A stretch of 42,771 nt of DNA. It comes from Chloroflexi bacterium GWB2_54_36. GTDB taxonomy: Bacteria; Chloroflexota; Anaerolineae; Anaerolineales; Anaerolineaceae. The translations under genes and the position numbers were made by a program. The stretch spans positions 1 to 42,771 of the forward strand of contig MGMG01000031.1 of assembly GCA_001796355.1 (NCBI GenBank), read 5' to 3'. Below, piece after piece: positions 1 through 7,305 of this stretch. Every line of letters begins with the position of its first letter. The first letter of the stretch is position 1. Below the pieces are notes generated by a model. It saw nothing but the letters and a program-made list of their open reading frames with translations. It ran no database searches and was not told the DNA's origin.

Positions 1-234
1 ATTTTGATCCTGATCCAGGATGTGCAGCATTACCTCCAATTCACCGACCTCTTTGGCAGGATCATTTTGGTTTATGATTTTGCCAGTTATGCTGCCTTGC
101 GGGAGCGGGACCGGTGTTTGCGTTGGAATATTCGCGCCGGGCGTTTCATTTTGAGCCTGCACGCGTGCAGGTTGAAATGCAAAAACCATGCCGAGCAATA
201 AAAAGACTATGAATTTAATCGGTTTGCGAATCAT
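1..234 (-). CDS. Secreted protein of the cytochrome c maturation operon, 3' end outside window
   Basis: The first 78 codons are present and the frame is still open at base 1, so the C-terminus lies outside the window. The N-terminus (MIRKPIKFIVFLLLGMVFAF, then a cut-like AxA at VQAQ) is a signal peptide. A short Pro/Thr linker follows, then a beta-rich stretch GSITGKIINQ...LEVMLHILD. This resembles the start of a carboxypeptidase-regulatory-like (CarboxypepD_reg) beta-sandwich, which is only a fold-level guess. The ATG lies 7 bases after the stop of the zinc-ribbon gene, so it is the last visible gene of the leftward ccm operon. Such secreted proteins can precede c-type cytochrome domains, but none is visible here. 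Confidence 0.72.
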   Translation of the reverse strand, partial: MIRKPIKFIVFLLLGMVFAFQPARVQAQNETPGANIPTQTPVPLPQGSITGKIINQNDPAKEVGELEVMLHILDQDQN

Positions 235-241
235 GATCTGC

Positions 242-808
242 CTACTTTTTATCGGGGTGAGGGGAAGACTCAAGAACCAACCCGCAGGCTGGACAAAAAC
301 TGTCATCAGCTCCAACGGGTTTTCCACAATGCGGGCAAAATTCTTTTGTGACCATCGTTCCACATTTCATACAGAAGTTTGCTCCCTCAACCAGGGGCGC
401 CTGGCAGTTTTCGCACTTGAATTCTGAAGGTGGATCTGGATTGGCTGGTACATCAGCGTTGCCAGCGGGGCGTTGTTTCCGCCGAGCCTGAATCAGCGAT
501 TCAAGTTTGGCGTCGCTCATATCCTCAAGACGCTGATACGACGCGGCTGCTTGCGCAATCAAATTTGTGCGCAAGCTGGAATAATCGTCGTCGCTGACTT
601 TGCCAGCGCGGTAATCAAAATCCAGGTCACGCAACGCCAATATGGCTTTTTGGTGGCTTTCCTGGAGGGCTTGCTTGGATACGCCTGGCCGCCTTAAAGC
701 AGCCCGGCTCGATTTTTGCGCAGACCCTGCAGTGCGGAAAGGCAAAGCGACATAGAATAGAGAAAGGACGAGCAATGCAAAACCAATGACTAAGGCAAAA
801 GTATTCAT
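242..808 (-). CDS. CcmI-like membrane protein with two C-terminal zinc ribbons
   Basis: The 188-residue protein has one N-terminal membrane helix (about residues 4-23). A CcmI-like helical segment follows (ALRDLDFDYRAGKVSDDDY at 58-76). The C-terminus has two zinc ribbons, with Cys at 132/135/146/149 and 158/161/172/175. CcmI normally links the Ccm haem-lyase module to apocytochrome through a TPR domain. Here the TPR part is absent and zinc ribbons take its place. The ATG is 9 bases after the ccmH stop, so the two genes are co-transcribed. A role in apocytochrome handling is inferred from position and the N-terminal similarity. Confidence 0.75.
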   Translation of the reverse strand: MNTFALVIGFALLVLSLFYVALPFRTAGSAQKSSRAALRRPGVSKQALQESHQKAILALRDLDFDYRAGKVSDDDYSSLRTNLIAQAAASYQRLEDMSDAKLESLIQARRKQRPAGNADVPANPDPPSEFKCENCQAPLVEGANFCMKCGTMVTKEFCPHCGKPVGADDSFCPACGLVLESSPHPDKK

Positions 809-817
809 AGGGTTCTC

Positions 818-1336
818 TTAATCCACCTTGCGGATTTCGGCTTCTATTTTATCCAGAATTTGTTTAGGAATTCCGGTTCCAGTTTGAGATTCGGTCTGGA
901 CCAGTGGGCGGGACAGGCGGCTTGCGCGCCAACTTTTTAAGACCAGCCCGACAAAGACCAGACCTAATGCTACGATCAATAACGGAAGCATCCATACCAG
1001 CGAGGTAAATCCACCTCGTTCCGGTTCAGCCAGAACGCGTTCGCCGTATTGCGTGACGAAATAATCCATTACTTCTTTTTCTGTCCAACCACTGGCCAGT
1101 TGATCTCGGATTTGCGCCCGCCAATCTTTACAGGCCTGGGTTTCACAAACATCCAGAGGTGTGTTGGGACAAACCGGGCAGTAAAGTTTCTTGGCTACCA
1201 GATTGACCTCATTATCGCTGGGAACAGTGGCGGATGCGGGGGTAGGCGCAGGGTCCTGCGCATAGACTTTGGCTGTGATGAACAGGCTTGCCAGTGCTGC
1301 AAACAAGACCAGTAACAGGAATTTATTCTTCGTCAT
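818..1336 (-). CDS. ccmH: Cytochrome c maturation protein CcmH/CycL/NrfF type
   Basis: CcmH is the membrane-anchored thiol oxidoreductase that reduces the CxxCH cysteines of apocytochrome c before haem attachment. The 172-residue protein has a signal or anchor helix (about 6-24) and a CPVC redox motif at C53/C56. Further cysteines C64 and C69 are followed by the family's helical segment (DQLASGWTEKEVMDYFVTQY), and a C-terminal membrane helix lies at about 110-132. I chose the ATG at 1336 because GGAG sits just upstream inside the end of ccmF and the next codons form a signal peptide. A longer in-frame start at 1387 would overlap ccmF by 47 bases and lacks a signal-like N-terminus. Confidence 0.9.
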   Translation of the reverse strand: MTKNKFLLLVLFAALASLFITAKVYAQDPAPTPASATVPSDNEVNLVAKKLYCPVCPNTPLDVCETQACKDWRAQIRDQLASGWTEKEVMDYFVTQYGERVLAEPERGGFTSLVWMLPLLIVALGLVFVGLVLKSWRASRLSRPLVQTESQTGTGIPKQILDKIEAEIRKVD

Positions 1337-1340
1337 CTCG

Positions 1341-3440
1341 TTAATCTCCAATGCTCGGTGCTGCGGCTGGAGCCGGGACCGCCCCATCTTCTGGTTGATT
1401 CTTCAGGGAGTAGGTGGCTTCACTTCGCCCGCGAGCCTGCGACCAGGTTCCAATTAGCACGCCCAGCGCAAGGACGAAGCCACCAATCCAGACCCAGTTA
1501 ATCAGCGGATTCACGTAAATTTTAAACGTCGAGCTTTGGTTGCTGATCGATTCCCAGCCCACCAGCAGTATATAAACATCCTCGCCCGCCGTGGAATACA
1601 CCCCTGCAATACTGACCGGCTGCTGCTGCACGACAAAGTAGTCACGCCGCGGTTTAAGAACTTTAACCTGTTGGCCATCTTTGAATAACACGGTACTCGC
1701 TTCAACGATCTCGCGGCCGTCCGAGCCCATATAGCCTTCCAAACCATCGAAACGGAGGCTATATTCGCCGATGGTCAGCGATTCTCCGGCAGACAGGGTG
1801 CCTTGAGTTTCTTGCTTATAAAAAGCATCGCCTATAAAACCAAGCGCGATCATGATCACGCCCAGGTGGATGATATAACCGCCAAACCTGCGCCGGTTGT
1901 TGATTACCAATTTTATAAGGGCTGTGAAGGGGTTTTCACCACGCGTGGACATGCGGATCTGCGTACCCCGCCAAAATTCAGCCAGGATGGAAATGGTAAC
2001 AAAAGTCACCATGGCAATTGAAAACAATGAAATTGCAGGCGACTTTGGATTAATCAAGGCTCTGGCAACAGCCATAATCAGGGCACCTGAAAGGGGGACC
2101 GCTAATCTGGATAATAATTTGTTGACAGCTTGCCTGCGCCAGGCCAACATCGGCGTGATGCCCATCAGGGTTATCAATGCCAGGAACATCGGCCCAGTTA
2201 CCTTTTTGAAATAAGGCGGTCCGACTGTAATTTTTGTGTTGGTGAATAACTCGGTGATCAAGGGGAAGACCGTGCCCCACAATACCGCTATGGTGATCGC
2301 GAGAAAGAGCATATTTTGTAGTACAAAAGCAGCTTCGCGGGAGAACAGGCTTTCCAGCTCATGTTCTGCTTTGAGCGAACTCCAGCGCATCATCAGTAAG
2401 GTCATAGCGCCCAGGAAGGTGATGCTGATAAAGATCAGGAAAGCCGGTCCAAGCGCGGTTTTTGAAAAGGCGTGCACCGATCCGATGACGCCCGTGCGGG
2501 TAATGAAGGTGCCAAATAAAGATAACGAATAGGTCAGGATGATCAGCAAGATATTCCATTTTTTGAGCATCCCGCGCTTTTCGGTCATCATCACCGAATG
2601 CAGGAAAGCAGTACCGGTCAACCACGGCATCAACATGGCATTTTCGACCGGATCCCAACCCCAGAAGCCGCCCCAGCCAAGAACGTCATAAGCCCAGCGG
2701 CCGCCTAAAATCAACCCGATGGATAAGAAAATCCATGCAACCAGTGTCCAACGGCGAACTGTGCGGATCCACTGGTCGCTTGAGGTGTCGTTTTTCATCA
2801 ACGCCGCAATCGCGAATGAAAAGGGAATGACAAAACCGGTAAAACCGAGGTAGGTGGTGGGCGGGTGACCGATCATACCGAAATGGCGCAAAAGCGGGTT
2901 AAGCCCTGAACCATCGGCGGGGATATACTGCTGGCCGTTAAGCGGCTGGAAGATGGCAATCACCAGATCTTGTGCGCCCGGCACCAGCCACATTTTTGTA
3001 AACGGATTGGTGATGAACACAACAACGCCCACAAAAAAGGTGGTGGTCAGCATGGCGACGAACATGACGTACGGCATAAGTTCGCGGTCGGCGTCCCATT
3101 TACGAATCACAACCACGGCCACAAAACCCGCCATCAGCCAGGCCCAAAAGAGCACTGACCCTTGCTGTCCGCCCCACAAAGCCGTAATGCGTAAGAACGG
3201 TGACATGGCTCGGCTGGAGACATCAGCCACATAAGCCTGCGAGAAGTCCAGCGCATTTAGCGAATAGACAACCGAGAGGACTGAAATGGTCAGCAAGGCA
3301 AAGACGGCCACGACCGCATTGCGGGCGCTGGCTACCCAGTCCGGGCGTTTTGACATTCCGCCATTGACTGAAAGCAAGGTGGCATAGACTGACAGGCCGA
3401 AGGCGATTATTAAGGCAATTAATCCAATATCCGGGATCAT
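1341..3440 (-). CDS. ccmF: Cytochrome c haem lyase subunit CcmF
   Basis: CcmF is the polytopic membrane subunit that transfers haem to apocytochrome c. The 699-residue protein has the CcmF layout: many membrane helices, WGGQQGS near 89-95, the conserved NPLLRHFGMIGHPP segment near 181-194, and the tryptophan-rich WWD haem-binding motif (WGGFWGWDPVENA) at 256-268. A large extracytoplasmic domain precedes the last helix near the C-terminus. The ATG has AGGAG five bases upstream. It follows the thioredoxin gene by 18 bases and precedes ccmH by 4 bases. CcmA, B, C and E are not in the window, so the rest of the system must be encoded elsewhere. Confidence 0.95.
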   Translation of the reverse strand: MIPDIGLIALIIAFGLSVYATLLSVNGGMSKRPDWVASARNAVVAVFALLTISVLSVVYSLNALDFSQAYVADVSSRAMSPFLRITALWGGQQGSVLFWAWLMAGFVAVVVIRKWDADRELMPYVMFVAMLTTTFFVGVVVFITNPFTKMWLVPGAQDLVIAIFQPLNGQQYIPADGSGLNPLLRHFGMIGHPPTTYLGFTGFVIPFSFAIAALMKNDTSSDQWIRTVRRWTLVAWIFLSIGLILGGRWAYDVLGWGGFWGWDPVENAMLMPWLTGTAFLHSVMMTEKRGMLKKWNILLIILTYSLSLFGTFITRTGVIGSVHAFSKTALGPAFLIFISITFLGAMTLLMMRWSSLKAEHELESLFSREAAFVLQNMLFLAITIAVLWGTVFPLITELFTNTKITVGPPYFKKVTGPMFLALITLMGITPMLAWRRQAVNKLLSRLAVPLSGALIMAVARALINPKSPAISLFSIAMVTFVTISILAEFWRGTQIRMSTRGENPFTALIKLVINNRRRFGGYIIHLGVIMIALGFIGDAFYKQETQGTLSAGESLTIGEYSLRFDGLEGYMGSDGREIVEASTVLFKDGQQVKVLKPRRDYFVVQQQPVSIAGVYSTAGEDVYILLVGWESISNQSSTFKIYVNPLINWVWIGGFVLALGVLIGTWSQARGRSEATYSLKNQPEDGAVPAPAAAPSIGD

Positions 3441-3458
3441 TCCAACTCCTAGGAAAAT

Positions 3459-4049
3459 TTATTTTGTGTAAGGCTCGCTCAATAATTCGTCGATGCGGTT
3501 GTCTAATTCAGGCTCGAATAACGGCCCGATATGATTCCCGCGCAACGTCCCGTCTTTGGCGACATAATAGGTTTCTGGAACGCCTTTGATGTTGTAACTC
3601 TGCGAAATGCGCGTGCCGAGGTCGGGGCCATTGAAATAGGTGATATCAAATTCATCGATATAAGCCAGTGCTGGCTTCTCTGCATCCGCATAATCCACCC
3701 CGATAAAAATGACACCCTTGTCCTTGTATTTCCGCCAAGTACGTTCCAAATAGGCCGCTTCTTCGCGACAGGGCGGGCACCAGGAAGCCCAAAAATTAAT
3801 GATCACGACATTTCCGCGCAGGTCGGAAAGCGTGTATGTGCGGCCGTCGAAACTGGTCAGGGTGAAATCGGGGGCCATTCCTTCTTCCAACGGGGTCTTT
3901 TCAGCCTGGACTAATCCCCAGGCCAGCAGGGCGATCAACCCGACAACTAAAAAAACCACCACCAGCCGGCCGGTGGTTGACCATATGCGATTGGGTGCTG
4001 GTTCAACAGGCGTAGTTTGATCCACCGGCTCCGGATTGATTTCTGTCAT
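3459..4049 (-). CDS. TlpA/ResA/DsbE-family membrane-anchored thioredoxin
   Basis: This 196-residue protein has one N-terminal anchor (about 28-46) and an AhpC/TSA-Redoxin-like thioredoxin fold. The active site is WASWCPPC, with C91 and C94, and the cis-proline loop is KGVPETYYV. CcmG/ResA proteins keep apocytochrome cysteines reduced. The position directly upstream of ccmF supports that role. An in-frame GTG at 4061 is possible, but the ATG at 4049 has GAGGAG at proper spacing, so I chose it. Confidence 0.92.
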   Translation of the reverse strand: MTEINPEPVDQTTPVEPAPNRIWSTTGRLVVVFLVVGLIALLAWGLVQAEKTPLEEGMAPDFTLTSFDGRTYTLSDLRGNVVIINFWASWCPPCREEAAYLERTWRKYKDKGVIFIGVDYADAEKPALAYIDEFDITYFNGPDLGTRISQSYNIKGVPETYYVAKDGTLRGNHIGPLFEPELDNRIDELLSEPYTK

Positions 4050-4076
4050 ATCACTCCTCACTTTTGGTTTATAGGT

Positions 4077-4613
4077 CTATGGGTAAAATTCAAGGACTTG
4101 CTTTAACGATTGGTCGGCGATATTAGGATTGGCGGATAGCCAGACTAGATTCTTTCCGGACTGGAAGAAATAATGACTTTGTCCCATTCCATCCAGACTG
4201 TAAATCGTCCGGTCTCCATCTTGAACGGGGTCTTTAAATGTGAAAGGTGACCGCCCTTCGGAAATTTTTAGTTCCATGTCAACCAGTAGAGTGTTGGCTC
4301 TCTCGGTTGTATCGGCTGTGGCCACCCACAGGGTTACGGCATTCCATTCGCCATAGATTCCTTTGGCTCCGGATGTGACCGCCAAATGTTTACCATGCAA
4401 CTGCGCAAATTCATCGACGGCTTCGCTGCCGGTAATTTGCTTCGATAACTGGTAACCGGCGATTTGTTCAGGTAAAAGCCGATCAACCGATTTGGGACTG
4501 GGAAAACCAAAAATAAAAAAAACAAATAATGTTATTAAAATCGCGGCGCCAAGCACCATCAATATTAATGAGACCCATTTGCTGGATAAGATCGACATCT
4601 TTTTTTCATTCAT
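4077..4613 (-). CDS. Membrane-anchored protein of unknown function heading the ccm operon
   Basis: I do not recognise this family. From the ATG at 4613 the 178-residue protein has one membrane helix (about 13-35, LILMVLGAAILITLFVFFIF). A soluble extracytoplasmic domain with mixed alpha/beta character and no cysteine motif follows. The start is uncertain: neither this ATG nor the internal ATG at 4598 has a strong ribosome site. Two TTGACA copies on the minus strand (4641-4652) may be a -35 region, but no good -10 matches them. The gene lies between an intrinsic terminator and the thioredoxin gene, so it probably opens the ccm transcript. Confidence 0.7.
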   Translation of the reverse strand: MNEKKMSILSSKWVSLILMVLGAAILITLFVFFIFGFPSPKSVDRLLPEQIAGYQLSKQITGSEAVDEFAQLHGKHLAVTSGAKGIYGEWNAVTLWVATADTTERANTLLVDMELKISEGRSPFTFKDPVQDGDRTIYSLDGMGQSHYFFQSGKNLVWLSANPNIADQSLKQVLEFYP

Positions 4614-4745
4614 GGCGGGGATAGACAACAGGCATACGGTTGTCAATGTCAAGTATATCGACCCGGTTCGGATAGCACGAGCGCCAAAACCATTGGTTAA
4701 GATTGAGCAATTATGCTTAATGGTTAATTCAAAAGCATTGGTCGA

Positions 4746-4777
4746 AACAAAAAGCAGAGGAGCTTGCTCCTCTGCTT
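4746..4777 (-). terminator. Intrinsic terminator of the 4803-5801 gene
   Basis: A perfect 12-bp stem (4752-4763 with 4766-4777) and a 2-base loop are followed on the minus strand by a T-rich tract. It lies just beyond the stop at 4803 and separates that gene from the ccm operon. Confidence 0.85.
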
Positions 4778-4802
4778 CATCAAATGCCAATGGTACGCAG
4801 CT

Positions 4803-5801
4803 CTACACACCGCAGCTGCCGCCGTTGCTGGGAGCTTGCGGGAGCAAACCGTTTCCTTCCAGGAATTGATGCAGTTGTTTAAAGCCAGATCCGGAAGAAT
4901 ATTGCCGCCCAAGAAGCAGGCCCGCGTCCACATCCTGATATGCCAATCCCTCGGTATTTTGAAAATAGACTGCCTGTTCGAGGGTCTGCTGCGGATACCA
5001 AAAGGCGTTTACATATTTGGCTGCTTCCAGCATTTCTTCCAGGCTGGCATCCTGCGATGCCATCAACTCAAGCAACCCCAGCATGGCCATGCCGTGATTG
5101 CAATCTGGGAAGTTAGTCGGGTTGTCGCAGCATGGGCGGTAAACCATAGCCGCCGCTTCCTCGAGCCGTTTTTGCTGATCGGCGGTCAAGGCAAACAGTT
5201 TCGACTGTGAAAAAATCTCGCGAATGGGGCGAGTTGCCAGCGTCCAACCACCCGTAGAGGCGAATCCCTCTATGCCATTTTGGCCGCTTTTTTGAATAGG
5301 CCCAGAATCCAGAATCGGATTTTGGCTGGCAAGCCCGGTAGCCCACAAGAAATTGAGCAGGAAATAGGCATTTGTGCTGTTCATCGCCATTTGACCGGTA
5401 AAAGTACCATCCAAAATGGCGAGTTGTTCGTCGGTCAACGGCTGCCCGGCTTTTTGATAAACCTGGATGAACAAGTCGCGATTAATAACCCCGGCTTCGA
5501 CCAATTGAGTTCCAAGGTTGCCGAAATCGATTGGGAGAGTGTATCCGGCTTTGGGATTGATTTGCTCGAGCAGAGCAGCGTATGCGTCCGATCCAGACAG
5601 GCCGGCTTTTCCGCCGGTCCTCTGAGCACCCCAAAGGCCGTATCCACTGGCTAACCCGAATACATACGTCAGGATGCTGATAAGCAACCACCACGGTTTG
5701 GCAGACCGGCGAATAGCCTGCCGGCTGCGGCGCAGCACCTGTGTTGGTTGTGGGATGGTTTCTTCGGATTGGGGTAATGGCGTGTTTTCAGGAATGGTCA
5801 T
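4803..5801 (-). CDS. Anchored extracytoplasmic protein with a CC...DCNHGMAM motif, unknown function
   Basis: I cannot assign a function. The 332-residue protein has a Pro-rich, then Arg-rich N-terminus and one membrane helix (about 38-58), followed by a mostly helical extracytoplasmic domain. The dense segment YRPCCDNPTNFPDCNHGMAM (221-240) offers C224, C225, C234, H236, M238 and M240 as possible metal or redox ligands, and there is another Cys near the C-terminus (GGSCGV). The spacing looks like a conserved motif rather than chance. ATG at 5801 and TTG at 5804 are both possible, and neither has a clear ribosome site. It lies downstream of the candidate selenoprotein, with a terminator between them, so it probably has its own promoter. 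Confidence 0.8.
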   Translation of the reverse strand: MTIPENTPLPQSEETIPQPTQVLRRSRQAIRRSAKPWWLLISILTYVFGLASGYGLWGAQRTGGKAGLSGSDAYAALLEQINPKAGYTLPIDFGNLGTQLVEAGVINRDLFIQVYQKAGQPLTDEQLAILDGTFTGQMAMNSTNAYFLLNFLWATGLASQNPILDSGPIQKSGQNGIEGFASTGGWTLATRPIREIFSQSKLFALTADQQKRLEEAAAMVYRPCCDNPTNFPDCNHGMAMLGLLELMASQDASLEEMLEAAKYVNAFWYPQQTLEQAVYFQNTEGLAYQDVDAGLLLGRQYSSGSGFKQLHQFLEGNGLLPQAPSNGGSCGV

Positions 5802-5830
5802 CAATTATCACTGTTATCTTGAAATAAATA

Positions 5831-5870
5831 AACGAGCGCATAGTTCAGATGTTACCCATATGCGCTCGTT
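5831..5870 (-). terminator. Intrinsic terminator downstream of the candidate selenoprotein gene
   Basis: A perfect 12-bp stem (5831-5842 with 5859-5870) has a 16-base loop. On the minus strand it is followed by TTTATTTATTT. It lies only 6 bases beyond the TAA at 5877. This fits the gene ending at that TAA rather than at the in-frame TGA some 180 bases earlier. Confidence 0.82.
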
Positions 5871-5876
5871 GGCGGG

Positions 5877-6365
5877 TTATTCAACCCAATTGGAGAGAAT
5901 TGTTACGATTTTGTCAGGCTCAGTTGAGTCGTTGGTGATGAGATGGAGACTGAAGTTGTGCATGCCGCCCATCTGGTCGTGCATAACGAATTCCATGGAA
6001 ATGGTCGTGCTTTCGCCGGGTTTGAGAGCCATCGAACCGATGGCAGGATTCGGCGGTCAACACCCTTCCAGGACTTCAATGTAGGGCGCTTCCTTGAAAC
6101 GCAAGGGTTGGTCGCCTACATTGGTCACCTTGACAACCGTGCGGACCGACGCCCCGCCCAGCTTGAGATCACCGTAATCATAGACATCTTGTTCCACTTT
6201 GAGCTTCGGTGCTCCGGTCACTTCGATAGTGGCTTTATCTGGCCCGCCGCTGCTCAAAAGCGCCCAGATAGCTACCAGGACCAAACCGATGCCGGTGACA
6301 ATCAGCCAGATTGGGAAACTTTTTTTGACCTTCTTTGGCTTAAATTTAGTTTTAGTTCGCGCCAA
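5877..6365 (-). CDS. DUF1573-like anchored protein, candidate selenoprotein (in-frame TGA = Sec103)
   Basis: The frame begins at a TTG (6365) with AAGGAG seven bases upstream. It encodes a Lys-rich N-terminus, a membrane helix (about 18-38) and a DUF1573-type immunoglobulin-like domain (DYGDLKLGG...TNVGDQPLRF). At codon 103 there is a TGA directly after Cys102 (EGC-TGA-PPNP). The same frame then continues for 59 sense codons (IGSMALKPGESTTISMEF, MHDQMGGMHNF, LITNDSTEP) to a TAA at 5877-5879. The continuation is exactly what completes the beta-sandwich, and the stop is followed by a terminator. Homologues as I recall them have Cys-Cys-Pro-Pro here, so a Cys-Sec pair is likely. A hairpin matching bacterial SECIS rules follows the TGA. 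Read conventionally the product would be a truncated 102-residue protein. The gene lies 126 bases downstream of a TlpA thioredoxin. No selenocysteine machinery gene is in the window. Confidence 0.78.
6028..6059 (-). promoter_or_regulatory. Candidate bacterial SECIS element behind in-frame TGA
   Basis: The TGA is at 6059-6057 on the minus strand. After 12 bases there is a perfect 6-bp stem (GCCATC at 6044-6039 with GATGGC at 6033-6028) enclosing the 5-base loop GGTTC. The loop starts 18 bases after the TGA and begins with GG. Known bacterial SECIS elements have a short apical loop with a G in the first two positions, about 16-37 bases after the UGA. The stem is short, so the call needs covariation support. 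Confidence 0.62.
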
Positions 6366-6491
6366 GGACTCTCTCCTTCACCTTTTTAGGCTGTTGTTTG
6401 AGTTTACCGCTACCATTACTGGCAATGAAGGGCAGAATTACCATCTTTGAATAGGCAATTATGCCTGTTTCCCGCACCACCCAATGACCAC

Positions 6492-7127
6492 TCAAAGCCC
6501 CAGTAATGGAGTGAGGATCTCCAGCATCTGGTCTTCAGTCATTGCGCCAAGCTGAACGGATCGGATAATCCCTTCGCGATCGATCCAGTAGCTGGTTGGC
6601 AACCCATATACTCTATACATTTCTTCTCCAACTTCCCCGGTTTCATCGAAAAGGATCGGGAAAGTCAGCTTGAGTTCGTCAATGAAAGCCAGCGCTTCGT
6701 CGAGCGAGTCGGTATATGTGGTGTTAACACCCAACACAACCAATCCTTGATCGGCAAACTTATCAGAAATTGCCTGTAAGACGGGCATTTCCTCGCGGCA
6801 AGGTTGGCACCAACTCGCCCAGAAATTGACGACCACAACGGAACCGGCCAGGTCGGATAAACGGACGGCGTTTCCAAAGCGGTCGGGCAGTTCGAAATCA
6901 GGCGCGGGTGAATCAACTTTTGGGGTTTGCAAATTCAAAAAGAGGGTATTTTCAGTCGGTTGGGCCGGAACCGTGAAGAAATATCCTTGATCAGGAGTAG
7001 GGGTCATAACAGGCTTAAGATCATTTTGCGAGTTCAACAATCCCGCCGCCAGTAAACCGAGTGTTATTCCCGCAATAATAATGGTTATCAGTACGTTTGG
7101 ATTGGATCGGTGGTTTGAGGATTGCAT
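6492..7127 (-). CDS. TlpA-family thioredoxin, membrane anchored
   Basis: The second TlpA/ResA-like protein of the window has 211 residues. It has an anchor helix (about 12-31), a Pro/Thr-rich linker, and a thioredoxin domain with WASWCQPC (C107, C110) and the cis-Pro loop YGLPTSYW. It probably reduces disulfides in extracytoplasmic partners. Unlike the copy at 3459-4049 it is not in the ccm operon. Its downstream neighbour is the DUF1573-like candidate selenoprotein, which suggests a thiol/selenol redox pair (inference). The ATG at 7127 has AGGA at good spacing. An upstream in-frame start at 7169 would place 14 residues before the anchor and lacks a ribosome site. Confidence 0.9.
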   Translation of the reverse strand: MQSSNHRSNPNVLITIIIAGITLGLLAAGLLNSQNDLKPVMTPTPDQGYFFTVPAQPTENTLFLNLQTPKVDSPAPDFELPDRFGNAVRLSDLAGSVVVVNFWASWCQPCREEMPVLQAISDKFADQGLVVLGVNTTYTDSLDEALAFIDELKLTFPILFDETGEVGEEMYRVYGLPTSYWIDREGIIRSVQLGAMTEDQMLEILTPLLGL

Positions 7128-7305
7128 AAGGTTTCCTATTATAGGGTAGGTCACTTCCCTGTTTAGCATACAACGATTAGGTTTTACATGGAAGGAGTTT
7201 AATTACCCCATTCGTGATGGGCAATTTTGCTGGCATAAAATAAGGCAGAATCGCTCGCAGGATTTGCGTCGTGAACCAGCTACAATACTGCATACCCAAG
7301 GATCA

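Noticed and set aside
4641-4652. Tandem TTGACA on the minus strand as promoter of the ccm operon
   Set aside because: No acceptable -10 sequence lies at the right distance, so I did not list it as a promoter.
6057-6365. A short 102-residue protein ending at the TGA, or a pseudogene with a nonsense mutation
   Set aside because: The frame past the TGA stays open, keeps domain-like sequence and ends just before a terminator, and a SECIS-like hairpin follows the TGA. I keep Sec as the better reading but did not exclude error.
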